This document shows, piece by piece, positions 9,555-19,803 of a stretch of 64,000 nt of DNA. A program made the position numbers and the translations under genes. A model generated the notes under the pieces. It ran no database searches. It saw only the letters and a list, made by a program, of their open reading frames with translations, and was not told where the DNA came from. Position 1 is the first letter of the stretch. Each line of letters opens with the position of its first letter. The stretch is from Stenotrophomonas pavanii (GTDB taxonomy: Bacteria > Pseudomonadota > Gammaproteobacteria > Xanthomonadales > Xanthomonadaceae): assembly GCF_900101175.1 (NCBI RefSeq), contig NZ_FNFQ01000008.1:62001-126000 (forward strand). Reading direction: 5' to 3'.

Positions 9555-9629
9555 GCAGGCTCCGTCAGGCGGCAGGGCGGGCGGTGGCGGCGCTGGCCGC
9601 ACCGCGCAGACGGTAGCAGGTCGGCTGCG

Positions 9630-10766
9630 TTACTGGGCAGCCTGGATCAGCGCGTCAACATCCAGCAGATGGCCTGCACGATCGGCCTTGGTACGCAGGT
9701 AGTGCTCGTTCTCGGCAGTGATCTCGCCGGTGACCGGAATGCAGTCCAGCACCTCGATGCCGGCGTTGCGCAGGCGCTGTGCCTTGGTCGGATTGTTGCT
9801 GAGCAGGGCCACGCGCGAAATGCCCAGGCCGTGCAGCATCGCCACCGCACTGCCGTAGCGGCGCTCGTCGGCGCCGAAGCCCAGCTGCGCATCGGCATCG
9901 ATGGTGTCCAGGCCGTCGTGCTGGTAGCCGTAGGCGCGCATCTTGGCCGCGATGCCGGTGCCGCGGCCTTCCTGGTCCAGGTACAGCAGCACGCCACCGC
10001 CCAGTTCCTTCAGCTTGCGCAGGCCACGCCGCAGCTGGTCGCCGCAGTCGCACTTGAGTGAACCGAACAGGTCGCCGGTCAGGCACGAGGAGTGCACGCG
10101 TACCGGCACCACTGCCGACAGGTCCGGTTCGCCGACGATGATTGCGACCTGGTCGCGCTGGGCCACGCCCCCGCGGAACACCGCGAAGGTGGTCATGCCG
10201 ACATCGCGCAGCGGCACCGGCGAACGGGCGACCAGTTCGTAATCGTGGGCGGCGTGTGCCGCGCCCTCGGCCAGGTCGCACAACGCCACTTCGGCCGCAC
10301 CCGCAAAGGTCGTGTCCTCCGCATCCAGGCGCACCGCCACCATCGCCGGCAGCAGCAGGCCCAGGCGGGCCAGCTCCACCGCGCCGGCATCGAAGGCGTC
10401 GCCGGCACTCCAGTCTTCGGGCATCGGGCCGGGTTCGCGCAGGTAGCCCAGCGAGGGCAGGGCATCGAAGGCGACGCCGGCCAGGGGCAGGCGTGCGCCT
10501 TGCGGAGCCTCCACGCCGAGCACGCGGGCGCGGGTGGCGGTCAGGAACAGGTAATGGCGTTGGCGTGCAGCACTGGCGAACGCGGCGAAGCTGCTGGCCG
10601 TGGCGCTGTCCAGCGCGATCACGGCCAGGCGCTGGTCCTGGCCGTCGTGGAGCAGCACCGGGCGACCGGCACGCAGTTCGGCCACCGCGCGTTCGCAGCG
10701 GATCGCGGCGGGATCGCCGAACAGGGAAGAGGCAGCAGTCATGGCAGGACCGGGGGAGGCGGACAT
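9630..10766 (-). CDS. ribA: GTP cyclohydrolase II with degenerate RibB-like N-terminal domain
   Basis: Catalyses the first riboflavin step, GTP to the 2,5-diamino-pyrimidinone phosphate, formate and pyrophosphate. The protein has about 378 aa, nearly twice the size of stand-alone RibA (about 200 aa). The C-terminal half is a full GCHII: zinc ligands Cys228, Cys239 and Cys241 (SSCLTGDLFGSLKCDCG), LDQEGRGTGIAAKMRAYG, and the NNPTKAQRL and NEHYLRTKADRAGHLL signatures. The N-terminal half has the position and general pattern of DHBP synthase (RibB) but lacks its DDEDRENE-type acidic loop, so it is probably inactive for that reaction. ATG 10766 or 10742 could be the start; neither has a strong ribosome-binding site. 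Confidence 0.9.
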   Translation of the reverse strand: MSASPGPAMTAASSLFGDPAAIRCERAVAELRAGRPVLLHDGQDQRLAVIALDSATASSFAAFASAARQRHYLFLTATRARVLGVEAPQGARLPLAGVAFDALPSLGYLREPGPMPEDWSAGDAFDAGAVELARLGLLLPAMVAVRLDAEDTTFAGAAEVALCDLAEGAAHAAHDYELVARSPVPLRDVGMTTFAVFRGGVAQRDQVAIIVGEPDLSAVVPVRVHSSCLTGDLFGSLKCDCGDQLRRGLRKLKELGGGVLLYLDQEGRGTGIAAKMRAYGYQHDGLDTIDADAQLGFGADERRYGSAVAMLHGLGISRVALLSNNPTKAQRLRNAGIEVLDCIPVTGEITAENEHYLRTKADRAGHLLDVDALIQAAQ

Positions 10767-10839
10767 CGCAGTCTCTATGGGGGCAGCGGCGTCGTATTCA
10801 ACGTGGTGCGGCCGCCGGTCGCAGGCGACCGGACAGCCG

Positions 10840-11760
10840 TCAATGCGGATGTTCTTCGGTCGCGTACGGGTCTTCCTCGCCGCTGCCCGGGGGCCGCAGC
10901 GTGTAGCGCTTGTAGGTCCACTGGTACTGCGCCGGGTCGCGACGGGCGATGCGCTCGATGCCGGCATTGAGCGCGGTGGCGGCCACCTGCGGGTCCGGGT
11001 CGGCCACGGCCGGGTCGGTCGGCTCGATGTGCAGGGCGAATTCCATGTCCGGCCCGATGCGCTCGCACCAGCCATACAGCACGGTGGCGCCGGTGCGCTC
11101 GGCCAGGCGGTTGACCAGGGTCATGGTCAGCGCCTGCACGCCGAAGAACGGCACGAATACGCCATCGCCGGCCTTGGGCTGCTGGTCGGGCAGGATGCCG
11201 GTGGCGCCGCCCTCCTTGAGCACCTTGAACAACTGGCGCACGGCCGGGCCCTCGGCGCGCACCTGCTGCACGTTCTGGCCGCCGCGCACCAGCTGCAGGA
11301 AGGCGTCGCTGGCTTCGTCCTCCGGCGGCTTGTAGACGATGGCGATCTGCCCGCGCGAGGCCAGCCACTGGTTCAGCAGCTCCCAGTTGCCGAAGTGCGG
11401 GGCGGCCACGATCACGCCCTTGCCGCTGGCCAGGGCTGCGTCGTACAGGGCTTCGCCGTGGCGCTGCTGCAGGTGCAGGCGCAGGTTGTCGGCCGGCTTC
11501 CGGCTCCACAGGCGCAGGGTCTCGATCGCCTGCAGGGCGGTCGAGCGCAGCAGCTCGCGGTGCAGGCGGTCGCGCGCGGGACCGTCCAGCTCCGGGTAGG
11601 CCAGTTCGAGGTTGCGCCGGGTAACGCGGCTCTCCCGGGCATTGAGACGGACCCATGTCCATGCCAGGGCGTGCGCGAACGCCCGCAGCAGCGGCCAGGG
11701 CAGGCGGGCGAACAGGGTGGTGGCGCGGTAGACCAGCCGGGCTTTGCGGTGCGGATTCAT
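10840..11760 (-). CDS. Lipid A biosynthesis lauroyl/myristoyl acyltransferase (LpxL/HtrB family)
   Basis: A 306-aa acyltransferase of the inner membrane that adds a secondary acyl chain to Kdo-lipid A. The catalytic HX4E motif is at His122-Glu127 (PHFGNWELL). Further conserved parts are [18 protein letters not shown] near the N-terminus, the [12 protein letters not shown] region and [10 protein letters not shown] hydrophobic stretch near residues 15-35 is the likely membrane anchor. ATG 11760 is preferred over an upstream TTG at 11778. It is divergent from dtd with a short intergenic gap. Confidence 0.9.
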   Translation of the reverse strand: MNPHRKARLVYRATTLFARLPWPLLRAFAHALAWTWVRLNARESRVTRRNLELAYPELDGPARDRLHRELLRSTALQAIETLRLWSRKPADNLRLHLQQRHGEALYDAALASGKGVIVAAPHFGNWELLNQWLASRGQIAIVYKPPEDEASDAFLQLVRGGQNVQQVRAEGPAVRQLFKVLKEGGATGILPDQQPKAGDGVFVPFFGVQALTMTLVNRLAERTGATVLYGWCERIGPDMEFALHIEPTDPAVADPDPQVAATALNAGIERIARRDPAQYQWTYKRYTLRPPGSGEEDPYATEEHPH

Positions 11761-11821
11761 CGGCGCCAGTTTAGCCAAGGGCGCTGCTATCGTGGCCGGC
11801 CCTGTTCATCCGGAAACCACC

Positions 11822-12262
11822 ATGCTCATCCTGATCCAGCGCGTCAGCCAGGCCGCCGTCCATGTCGACCAGGAGGTGGTGGGGCAGATCGGGCCCGGCC
11901 TGCTGGCCCTGGTCGGCATGGAGCCGGGCGACGGCGAGGCCCAGCTGCAGCGCATGGCCGAGCGCCTGCTGGGCTACCGGGTATTCGCCGACGAGGCCGG
12001 GAAGATGAACCGCTCGCTACGTGATACCGGCGGCGGCCTGCTGCTGGTCAGCCAGTTCACCCTGGCCGCCGACACCCGATCGGGCATGCGGCCCAGCTTC
12101 ACCACCGCCGCGCCGCCGGACGAGGCTGAACGCGGGTTCAATCGATTTGTCGGGATCTGTCGTGAAAATCACGCGCCAGGGGTGGAAACGGGCCGGTTTG
12201 GTGCCCATATGGTCGTCAGCCTGGTCAATGACGGTCCTGTGACCTTCCTTCTCCGGCCCTGA
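11822..12262 (+). CDS. dtd: D-aminoacyl-tRNA deacylase
   Basis: This 146-aa enzyme removes D-amino acids (and glycine) mischarged onto tRNA. The family length is matched exactly. The conserved SQFTLAAD motif is at 77-84 and the NDGPVTF motif, with the Gly-cisPro chirality gate, is at 136-142. The start ATG gives the usual [12 protein letters not shown]-terminus. It is followed by the rpoD promoter region. Confidence 0.96.
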   Translation: MLILIQRVSQAAVHVDQEVVGQIGPGLLALVGMEPGDGEAQLQRMAERLLGYRVFADEAGKMNRSLRDTGGGLLLVSQFTLAADTRSGMRPSFTTAAPPDEAERGFNRFVGICRENHAPGVETGRFGAHMVVSLVNDGPVTFLLRP

Positions 12263-12300
12263 GCCTGCGGGACCACCGCCCGGCAGGCGGGGCCCCGGGC

Positions 12301-12309
12301 TGGTATAAT
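12301..12309 (+). promoter_or_regulatory. Extended -10 promoter of rpoD
   Basis: TGGTATAAT is a perfect TATAAT (12304-12309) preceded by TGn, an extended -10 element. No good -35 hexamer lies 17 bp upstream (region 12281-12286). It is 45 nt upstream of the rpoD ATG, so it is the likely housekeeping promoter. Confidence 0.75.
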
Positions 12310-12353
12310 GCTACGTTCCCTATTTCCTACCCAGCCGGTGGCGCGAGCACTAC

Positions 12354-14207
<1,854 letters not shown>

Positions 14208-14233
14208 TTTCCAGCGGTTGTTGAAGCGTTGAG

Positions 14234-14260
14234 AAACCCCGCCTGGTGCGGGGTTTTTCT
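14234..14260 (+). terminator. Intrinsic terminator of rpoD
   Basis: A stem AACCCCGC (14235-14242) / GCGGGGTT (14248-14255) with a 5-nt loop is followed by a run of T residues. It lies 27 nt after the rpoD stop. Confidence 0.9.
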
Positions 14261-14324
14261 TTTCCGGATGCTGCTGCCGGGTAGCCGATCGAGCGCAGGC
14301 TCCACTACACTGTGACGCTGCGCG

Positions 14325-14400
<76 letters not shown>

Positions 14401-14574
14401 AGAAATTGGCACTCAGGCTCCACCCCGGCGCTTTTTTCGCGCCGCCCGGAAACGTCAGCGCTTGCATGGTGGTTTCACTGGCACGTCGTGACAGCCACAG
14501 CCTGCAGCGGCTGCCGGTGCGTGTGCACGACATCGGCCAGGGCGCGCGCGCTGAAGATCATCCGGGAGGTTCAT

Positions 14575-15054
14575 GTGCCGCATACACTGGACGTTGTTCT
14601 GAAGACGGCAGGCTTCAGTGTCCTCGCGGCGCTTCCGCTGGCGGCGATCGTGTTTCTCCATCGACGCGGCGCACGGCACGCCCGTGCCGCATTGGCATCA
14701 GGGTTGGAGGTGAGCGCTCCGCGCCGAATCTCCAAGCGCTCCATGACCCTGGTCATGATCGACGGGAAAGAGGATCGTGAGCACTACCTCTTTGATGCAG
14801 AGGCGTTCTATCTGCAGCGGGGCGCGGTGCCCACGGCGGTTCCTCTCACGCAGATCATTGCGGTCAGGCGAACCTCCGACGTCATCTACGGACGCTATGT
14901 CTGGCAGGTGGATTTCAGCAGCGCGTCGGGCAGGCGCAGTGTGCGCTTCACCACCAACCTGACACTGTTCAACCGCGATTTCCTGTTGTTCCTGGAGGCG
15001 GTGCGGAAGGCCAGTCCACTCGCAACTGTCGAACAAGCGGGCATCTTCTTCTGA
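14575..15054 (+). CDS. Hypothetical single-pass membrane protein
   Basis: A protein of unknown function, about 159 aa. GTG 14575 is chosen because a strong GGAGGT lies 5 nt upstream; the frame is open further upstream but that part reads through the tRNA. Near the N-terminus is one transmembrane helix (AGFSVLAALPLAAIVFL) followed by Arg-rich residues, then a soluble domain of about 115 aa rich in beta-strand-like segments. That domain resembles a small PH-like fold by eye, but this is only an impression. I recognise no family. Confidence 0.7.
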   Translation: MPHTLDVVLKTAGFSVLAALPLAAIVFLHRRGARHARAALASGLEVSAPRRISKRSMTLVMIDGKEDREHYLFDAEAFYLQRGAVPTAVPLTQIIAVRRTSDVIYGRYVWQVDFSSASGRRSVRFTTNLTLFNRDFLLFLEAVRKASPLATVEQAGIFF

Positions 15055-15132
15055 CGGCCAACGGCATGCCTGCACGGCAGCAGCGGCAGCCGCAGCGCGA
15101 CTGCCGCCATGCCGTCTTCCCGCTGCCTGCAC

Positions 15133-15693
15133 CTACTTCGGCATCAACACCGTATCGATCACATGGATCACGCCATTGGACTGGCCAACATCGGCAATGC
15201 TGATGCCGGCCTTGCCACCCTTGGCATCGATGACCCACAGCTTGCCGTCATGCAGGGCGACCGTGAGCGGTTCACCTTCAACGGTCTTCAGCGTGGCCTT
15301 GCCGCCGTGCTTCCGGGCGTCGGCCAGCAGCTGCGCAGCGCTGTAGTTGCCCGGTACAACATGGTAGGTCAGGATCTTGGTCAGTTGCGCCTTGTTTTCG
15401 GGCTTCACCAGCGTATCAACGGTACCTGCGGGAAGCTTGTCGAAGGCTGCATTGGTCGGCGCGAAAACGGTGAAGGGGCCGGCTCCATTGAGCGTGTCGA
15501 CCAGGCCGGCCGCCTTGACCGCAGCGACCAGGGTCGTGTGGTCCTTGGAGTTGATGGCGTTCTGGACAATGGTCTTGGTGGGATACATCTCGGCGCCGCC
15601 GACCATCACGGTATTGGCGGCGAAGCTCGTGGACGTGGCTGAAACGAGTACGGCGAAGCTTACGGTGGCGGCTATCCGCTGAAGAGCTTTCAC
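15133..15693 (-). CDS. Secreted fasciclin (FAS1) domain protein
   Basis: A 186-aa exported protein. GTG start with GAGGA about 8 nt upstream, then a Sec signal peptide (KALQRIAATVSFAVLVSATS...SFA). One complete FAS1 domain follows: AINSKDHTTLVAAVKAAGLVD, the H1 motif GPFTVFAPTNAAFDKLP, ILTYHVVPG, and the H2-type ending NGVIHVIDTVLMP. FAS1 proteins act in adhesion or at the cell surface; the partner is unknown. A 9-bp hairpin lies just upstream of the ribosome-binding site in the leader. Confidence 0.92.
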   Translation of the reverse strand: MKALQRIAATVSFAVLVSATSTSFAANTVMVGGAEMYPTKTIVQNAINSKDHTTLVAAVKAAGLVDTLNGAGPFTVFAPTNAAFDKLPAGTVDTLVKPENKAQLTKILTYHVVPGNYSAAQLLADARKHGGKATLKTVEGEPLTVALHDGKLWVIDAKGGKAGISIADVGQSNGVIHVIDTVLMPK

Positions 15694-15710
15694 GGCGCGT
15701 TCCTCTATGG

Positions 15711-15733
15711 GATGCCCGCAAGGCGCGGGCATC
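15711..15733 (-). other. Hairpin in the 5' leader of the fasciclin gene
   Basis: A perfect 9-bp stem, GATGCCCGC (15711-15719) / GCGGGCATC (15725-15733), with a 5-nt loop lies about 18 nt upstream of the fasciclin GTG start. No T-run follows on either strand, so it is not an obvious terminator. It could stabilise the mRNA or affect translation. Confidence 0.45.
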
Positions 15734-15931
15734 CTACATACGCGTGGGCGAGGTCGCTGGATGCAGGCAGAGGGCTCTGGATGCGGATCCGCGGCAAAAG
15801 GCGGCGCGTTGTAAAAAGCAAGTGAATTCCCGTTGCATGGGGCGATGATCTGCCGCGGCCGAACCCGCGAACCCTGCACGGGTCCAACGGATATCGGGCG
15901 TGTCGACGCCGCGGAGCGCATGAAGCGCGGG

Positions 15932-16219
15932 CTATTCGCCGTTGCGTTGGCTGAGTTCTTCGAGCCGTGCGCGGCTGACAGACTGGTGATTGCCGCAGGT
16001 GGGGCAGCTGAGCGCGGCCGCACCGTCGAGATCGACAAGACCATGGTTGGGGATGGCCCTGAACTGCCGGGAACACCTGATGCATGAGCAATCGATCCGG
16101 GTGACCTGCAGGAGTGTGCCGTCTGCCCGCGTCACTCCCTCGACGCTGATTACGTAGAACTGTCCGATGTCACGCATGAAGATGAACGATCGCCCTGGGT
16201 TTGTATGGCCGCCCATCAT
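15932..16219 (-). CDS. Hypothetical protein with putative zinc-ribbon cysteines
   Basis: A protein of about 95 aa, unrecognised. It contains two cysteine knuckles, CSCIRC and CPTCG, separated by about 25 residues, consistent with a zinc ribbon. The rest is mixed polar sequence beginning around FIFMRDIGQFYVISVEG. The start is uncertain: ATG 16219 (MMGGH) and ATG 16177 (MRDIG) are possible, neither with a strong ribosome-binding site, and the frame is open to 16354. The reading frame has the biased composition of a real gene. Confidence 0.55.
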   Translation of the reverse strand: MMGGHTNPGRSFIFMRDIGQFYVISVEGVTRADGTLLQVTRIDCSCIRCSRQFRAIPNHGLVDLDGAAALSCPTCGNHQSVSRARLEELSQRNGE

Positions 16220-16360
16220 GCTGCTTTGCCGCTCGCATGGCACGAAGCGCGCGCGATCCAATGCTGAAGAATTAAGAATGCTGCTGCAGGCTCCGCAGAT
16301 CGGAGAGGTGCGCGCCGCCGGCGTCCGGGAAAGGCCGACGCCCTTCCCGGACATCTTCGA

Positions 16361-17191
16361 TCAGCTTTCCAGGAAGGCCAGCAGGTCGGCGTTGATCCGG
16401 TCCGCGTGCGTGGTCGGAATGCCGTGCGGTGCACCTTCGTAGGTGATCAGCTTGCCGTTCTTCACCAGCTTTGCGGAAAGAACGCCGGAGTCGGCGTATG
16501 GCACCACCTGGTCATCGTCGCCATGGATCACCAGGACGGGAATGGAAATGCCTTTCAGGTCTTCGGTGAAATCGGTCTGCGAGAAGGCCACGATGCCGTC
16601 GTAGTGCGCCTTCGCCGAGCCCTGCATGCCCTGTCGCCACCAGTTCCAGATCACCGCGTCCGAGGGCTTCGCGCCCGGGCGGTTGTAACCATAGAACGGG
16701 CCTGCCGGCACATCGTAGTAGAACTGCGCACGGTTGGCCGCCAGTTGCGCCTGGAAATCATCGAAGACGGCCTTGGGCGTGCCCTGCGGATTTGCTGCAG
16801 TCTTGACCATCAACGGTGGCACCGAGCTGATCAGCACGGCCTTGGACACATTCTTCTCGCCGTGGCGTGCGATGTAGCGGACCACCTGGCCACCGCCGGT
16901 GGAATGGCCGACATGCATCGCTCCCTGGGTGCCCAGTGTCTCGACCACGGCCGCAACATCGTCGGCGTAGTGATCCATGTCATGGCCATCCGACACCTGG
17001 CTGGAGCGCCCATGCCCGCGGCGGTCGTGCGCGACCACGCGGTATCCCTTGTTGACGAAGAACAGCATCTGCGCGTCCCAGTCGTCGGAGGTAAGCGGCC
17101 AGCCGTGATGGAAATGAATGACCTTGGCGTCACGCGGACCCCAATCCTTGTAGAAGATCTCGACACCGTCTCGGGTGGTAACCGTAGCCAT
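16361..17191 (-). CDS. Alpha/beta hydrolase, non-heme chloroperoxidase-like
   Basis: A 276-aa hydrolase close to the cofactor-free haloperoxidase/esterase group. The nucleophile elbow GHSTGGG carries Ser97. The oxyanion region HHGWPLTSDDWD, the VVAHDRRGHGRS motif, the acid loop VIHGDDDQVVP and the histidine in EGAPHGIPTTH complete the catalytic machinery. No signal peptide is seen, so it is cytoplasmic. The real substrate is unknown; such enzymes act as esterases or perhydrolases. It is followed in the same direction, further upstream on the minus strand, by a DoxX gene. Confidence 0.92.
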   Translation of the reverse strand: MATVTTRDGVEIFYKDWGPRDAKVIHFHHGWPLTSDDWDAQMLFFVNKGYRVVAHDRRGHGRSSQVSDGHDMDHYADDVAAVVETLGTQGAMHVGHSTGGGQVVRYIARHGEKNVSKAVLISSVPPLMVKTAANPQGTPKAVFDDFQAQLAANRAQFYYDVPAGPFYGYNRPGAKPSDAVIWNWWRQGMQGSAKAHYDGIVAFSQTDFTEDLKGISIPVLVIHGDDDQVVPYADSGVLSAKLVKNGKLITYEGAPHGIPTTHADRINADLLAFLES

Positions 17192-17310
17192 TTCAGGTTC
17201 TCGCTGTTGGGAGTTGGGGAGCGTCCGGCGTCGCGGCCATCACCGCGACCGAGTCCATTCCAGGCGGCGCTGCGCGGCGCCCTGCGCGCAATGCCTGAGG
17301 TGCCGCTGTG

Positions 17311-17709
17311 TTACCGCTGCGCGCGCCGACCGCGCCCATCCACGCTGTAGCGCCCTGCACCGGTGCAGGCCAGCAGCAGGAATCCACCGGCCAGGCCCAG
17401 GTTCTTCAGGAACATGATCTGCTGGGTCGGGTCGGCGAGGTTGTGGTGGAAGATGGCGGCGGTGACCAGGCTGAAACCTGCCAGCACGATCGACACCAGC
17501 CGGGTCTGGAAGCCGAGCAGGATGCACAGGCCACTGCCGATCTCGAAGGCAATGGTCGGCCATAGCAGGATGCCGGGCACACCCATGGCTTCCATGTAGC
17601 CCTGGGTGCCACTGAGATCGCCCAGCTTGCCCAGCCCGGAGACGAGGAACAGCGCCATCAGCAGGATGCGCGCAAGCAGATAGGCAAGCGAATGCGATGC
17701 GTGGCTCAC
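17311..17709 (-). CDS. DoxX family membrane protein
   Basis: A protein of about 132 aa with four hydrophobic helices typical of DoxX/YphA proteins (LARILLMALFLVSGLGKLGD at the start, PTIAFEIGSGLCILLGF in the middle, FLKNLGLAGGFLLLACTG near the end). The GTG at 17709 has AGAGGA at good spacing and is preferred over the GTG at 17754. DoxX-like proteins are linked to oxidative or thiol stress in other bacteria, but the function here is not known. It is divergent from the H-NS-like gene and about 120 nt upstream of the hydrolase. Confidence 0.85.
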   Translation of the reverse strand: MSHASHSLAYLLARILLMALFLVSGLGKLGDLSGTQGYMEAMGVPGILLWPTIAFEIGSGLCILLGFQTRLVSIVLAGFSLVTAAIFHHNLADPTQQIMFLKNLGLAGGFLLLACTGAGRYSVDGRGRRAQR

Positions 17710-17831
17710 GTCGAGGTCCTCTGAGGATGGCTGGCGAAGGCGATCGGAGCCCACGTCCGGTGAAGCCTGTGTGCAGGCGGGGCCGTCGCCGTGTCTTGAC
17801 AGCCACCACGCCCCCGGTGGACCTTTCCTGC

Positions 17832-18251
17832 ATGACGATCGATATCGAATCGCTCAGCCTTCGCGAGCTGGGTGCCCTGGTGGTTGCCGCCGAACAGCGG
17901 AAACAGCTTGTTTCCCGTCGCCGTCCGGCCGCTGCGGTGCGGCGGATGCTGAAGGCCGCCGCTGCCGAAGCCGGCTATACCCTGGACGAACTGTTCGGCG
18001 CAGAGGCGGTCGACGCGCCCGCACCCGGCGCCAAGCCCGCGCGGCGCAGGACCGGCAAGGTGGCGGCCAAGTACCGCGATCCGGAGTACAAGCGGCTCAC
18101 CTGGTCCGGACGTGGCCGCATGCCGCGATGGCTGGCGTCCAAGGTGCAGAAGGGTCACAAGGTCACCGACTTCCTCATTCCCGGCCTGGCCCGGCCGACG
18201 GCGCGCAAGAGCAGCCCCATCGGCAAGCGCACGGTCTTCAAGAAGGACTGA
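17832..18251 (+). CDS. H-NS family nucleoid-associated protein
   Basis: A 139-aa DNA-binding protein. An N-terminal helical oligomerisation region (IDIESLSLRELGALVVAAEQRK) is followed by a basic linker. The C-terminal DNA-binding motif contains KYRDPEYKRLTWSGRGRMPR, with the conserved W-S-G-R-G-R loop that reads the minor groove. This is the H-NS/BpH3/XrvA-like type, which usually silences A+T-rich or acquired genes. ATG 17832 gives MTIDIESL. The next gene starts 8 nt after the stop. Confidence 0.9.
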   Translation: MTIDIESLSLRELGALVVAAEQRKQLVSRRRPAAAVRRMLKAAAAEAGYTLDELFGAEAVDAPAPGAKPARRRTGKVAAKYRDPEYKRLTWSGRGRMPRWLASKVQKGHKVTDFLIPGLARPTARKSSPIGKRTVFKKD

Positions 18252-18259
18252 ACCGCGGC

Positions 18260-18667
18260 ATGGCAGATGATGCAGGCATGACGATCGCGCCCAGGGCCCT
18301 GTACACCGCCGCAGCCGCGGCCGTGCTGGTCAGTCTGCTCGCCTGGGCGGTGGAATGGAGCGGGATGGCCTATGTCTGCCCCTACTGCCGGGTGCAGCGC
18401 ACGGTGATCGGCATTGTAGGCGTGCTGACGCTGTTCGCGCGACCGGGCGGCATCGTGGTGCCCTGGCTGTCGTACACCAGCGGCGCGTTCGCCTTCGTGG
18501 TGGCGGCGATGCAGCACTTCAACGGCTGGAAGCGCATTTCCGCGGGCGACTTCCGCTTCAACGAGCAGTGGTACATCGACCCCTGGCTGCTGTCGGGCTG
18601 TGCGATGCTGATTCTGATGGCGCAGTTGATGCTGGTGCAGGCGGCGTGCCGGCGCAGGCTGCAGTGA
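18260..18667 (+). CDS. Small DsbB-like four-helix membrane protein
   Basis: A protein of about 135 aa with four hydrophobic segments. After the first helix comes YVCPYCRVQRTVIGIVG, which matches the CxxC-x-x-QR core of DsbB, the quinone-dependent oxidase of DsbA. DsbB also needs a second cysteine pair in its other periplasmic loop. Here only isolated cysteines follow (SGCAML and AACRRR), so ordinary DsbB chemistry is not assured. Start could be ATG 18260 or ATG 18278. It lies 8 nt after the H-NS-like gene and is probably co-transcribed. A thiol-related role is inferred only from the motif. Confidence 0.72.
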   Translation: MADDAGMTIAPRALYTAAAAAVLVSLLAWAVEWSGMAYVCPYCRVQRTVIGIVGVLTLFARPGGIVVPWLSYTSGAFAFVVAAMQHFNGWKRISAGDFRFNEQWYIDPWLLSGCAMLILMAQLMLVQAACRRRLQ

Positions 18668-18689
18668 TGCCTCGACGCGGGGCGCAGCG

Positions 18690-19331
18690 CTAGGCGTTCT
18701 GGAACACCGCCAGCTGCGCGGCGAAGGCCCGCTGGTAGGCGGGCCGCTGCGTCGCCCGGTCCGCGTAGGCGGCCACCTGTGGGTACGGGTCGAGCAGCCC
18801 GCTGCTGTTCAGCCGCAGCAGTACCGAGACCATCATCAGGTCACCCACACTGAATTCGCCGTCCAGCCATGGGCTCCTGGCCAACCACGTCGACAGCTGC
18901 GCCAGCCGGGTCCGGACCCGCTCATCGAGCATCGGCAGCCGCTGTGCGTACCACGGCTGTTCGCGCTCCAGTACCCAGGCCATGGAGCGTTCGACAATCG
19001 GCGGCTCCACCGTGTTCAGCGCGGCGAACAGCCACATGATCGCGCGCGTGCGGGCGTCGGGCTCGCGTGGCAGCAGGCCGGCGTGCCGTTCGGCCAGGTG
19101 CAGGACGATGGCGCCGGATTCGAACAGGGTCTGGCTGCCCTCCTGCCACGTCGGAATCTGCCCGAATGGATGCCTGGCCAGGTGCGCGGGCTGTTTCAGC
19201 TCAGCAAAGGTGAGCAGGTGCACGTCGTAGGGCACTTCCAGTTCCTCCAGTGCCCAGCGCACGCGCATGTCCCGGGCCAGGCCCTGGCCGCGGTCGGGGG
19301 AGTTGGCAAAGGCGGTGAGCACGGGAAGCAT
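18690..19331 (-). CDS. Glutathione S-transferase family protein
   Basis: A 213-aa two-domain GST. The N-terminal thioredoxin-like domain includes MRVRWALEELEVPYDVHLL, the cis-proline region HPFGQIPTW and the glutathione gamma-glutamyl-binding FESGAIVLHLAER. The helical C-terminal domain contains WLARSPWLDGEFSVGDLMM. The substrate is unknown. It converges with the DsbB-like gene and is divergent from the two small open frames at 19.4 kb. Confidence 0.92.
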   Translation of the reverse strand: MLPVLTAFANSPDRGQGLARDMRVRWALEELEVPYDVHLLTFAELKQPAHLARHPFGQIPTWQEGSQTLFESGAIVLHLAERHAGLLPREPDARTRAIMWLFAALNTVEPPIVERSMAWVLEREQPWYAQRLPMLDERVRTRLAQLSTWLARSPWLDGEFSVGDLMMVSVLLRLNSSGLLDPYPQVAAYADRATQRPAYQRAFAAQLAVFQNA

Positions 19332-19366
19332 GGGTACACGCTCGGGTCGGCAAGGGAGGGGCTTTC

Positions 19367-19501
19367 ATGATCCGACGAACGGGCGGGCCGGGAATCGACA
19401 CCGGCGCTGGCGACATGCACGTCGCCTGCACGCGTTCTGCACGGGAGCACGGGCGCGGATTCATCAAGCTGCCGGGGTCATCCGTAGCTACAGGCAGGTA
19501 G
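19367..19501 (+). CDS. Possible small protein (44 aa)
   Basis: A small open frame beginning MIRRTGGPGIDTGAGD. A strong purine tract, GGGAGGGG, lies 6 nt before the ATG. Its TAG stop is 2 nt before the ATG of the following 36-aa membrane protein, which would fit translational coupling. The sequence is glycine/arginine-rich and matches no family I know. It could be a leader or chance. Confidence 0.3.
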   Translation: MIRRTGGPGIDTGAGDMHVACTRSAREHGRGFIKLPGSSVATGR

Positions 19502-19503
19502 GC

Positions 19504-19614
19504 ATGAATACTCCCGGTAAACCCAAGCCCAGTGGACGCCAGCGCAACATCCTCCTGGCGGCGCTCGCCGCCGTGCTGGTGGTCGTCCTGATCATTCTGT
19601 TCATTCCCTGGTGA
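19504..19614 (+). CDS. Small membrane protein (36 aa)
   Basis: A short basic, Pro-rich N-terminus (MNTPGKPKPSGRQR) is followed by one strong transmembrane helix, NILLAALAAVLVVVLIILF, and a terminal IPW. The composition is unlike a random GC-rich frame, so it is likely a genuine single-pass small protein. The ribosome-binding site is modest (AGG upstream) and overlaps the end of the preceding 44-aa frame. Function unknown. Confidence 0.5.
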   Translation: MNTPGKPKPSGRQRNILLAALAAVLVVVLIILFIPW

Positions 19615-19803
19615 GGCTGCGCGGGCACGCGCCGTGAACGGCATGCCGCTCTGGCGTGAAGCAGTCAGTGCGGGTTGGGTGAAGTGATCTGCGCATCAAT
19701 CGCCGCTCACCCGCGAACCACACGGGCCTGTCCACAGTGACCCCACAGGCAGCGCAGTCGAGGCTGCTTTTCTCCCCCGAAACGACGAAACAGGAGCAAC
19801 GCC

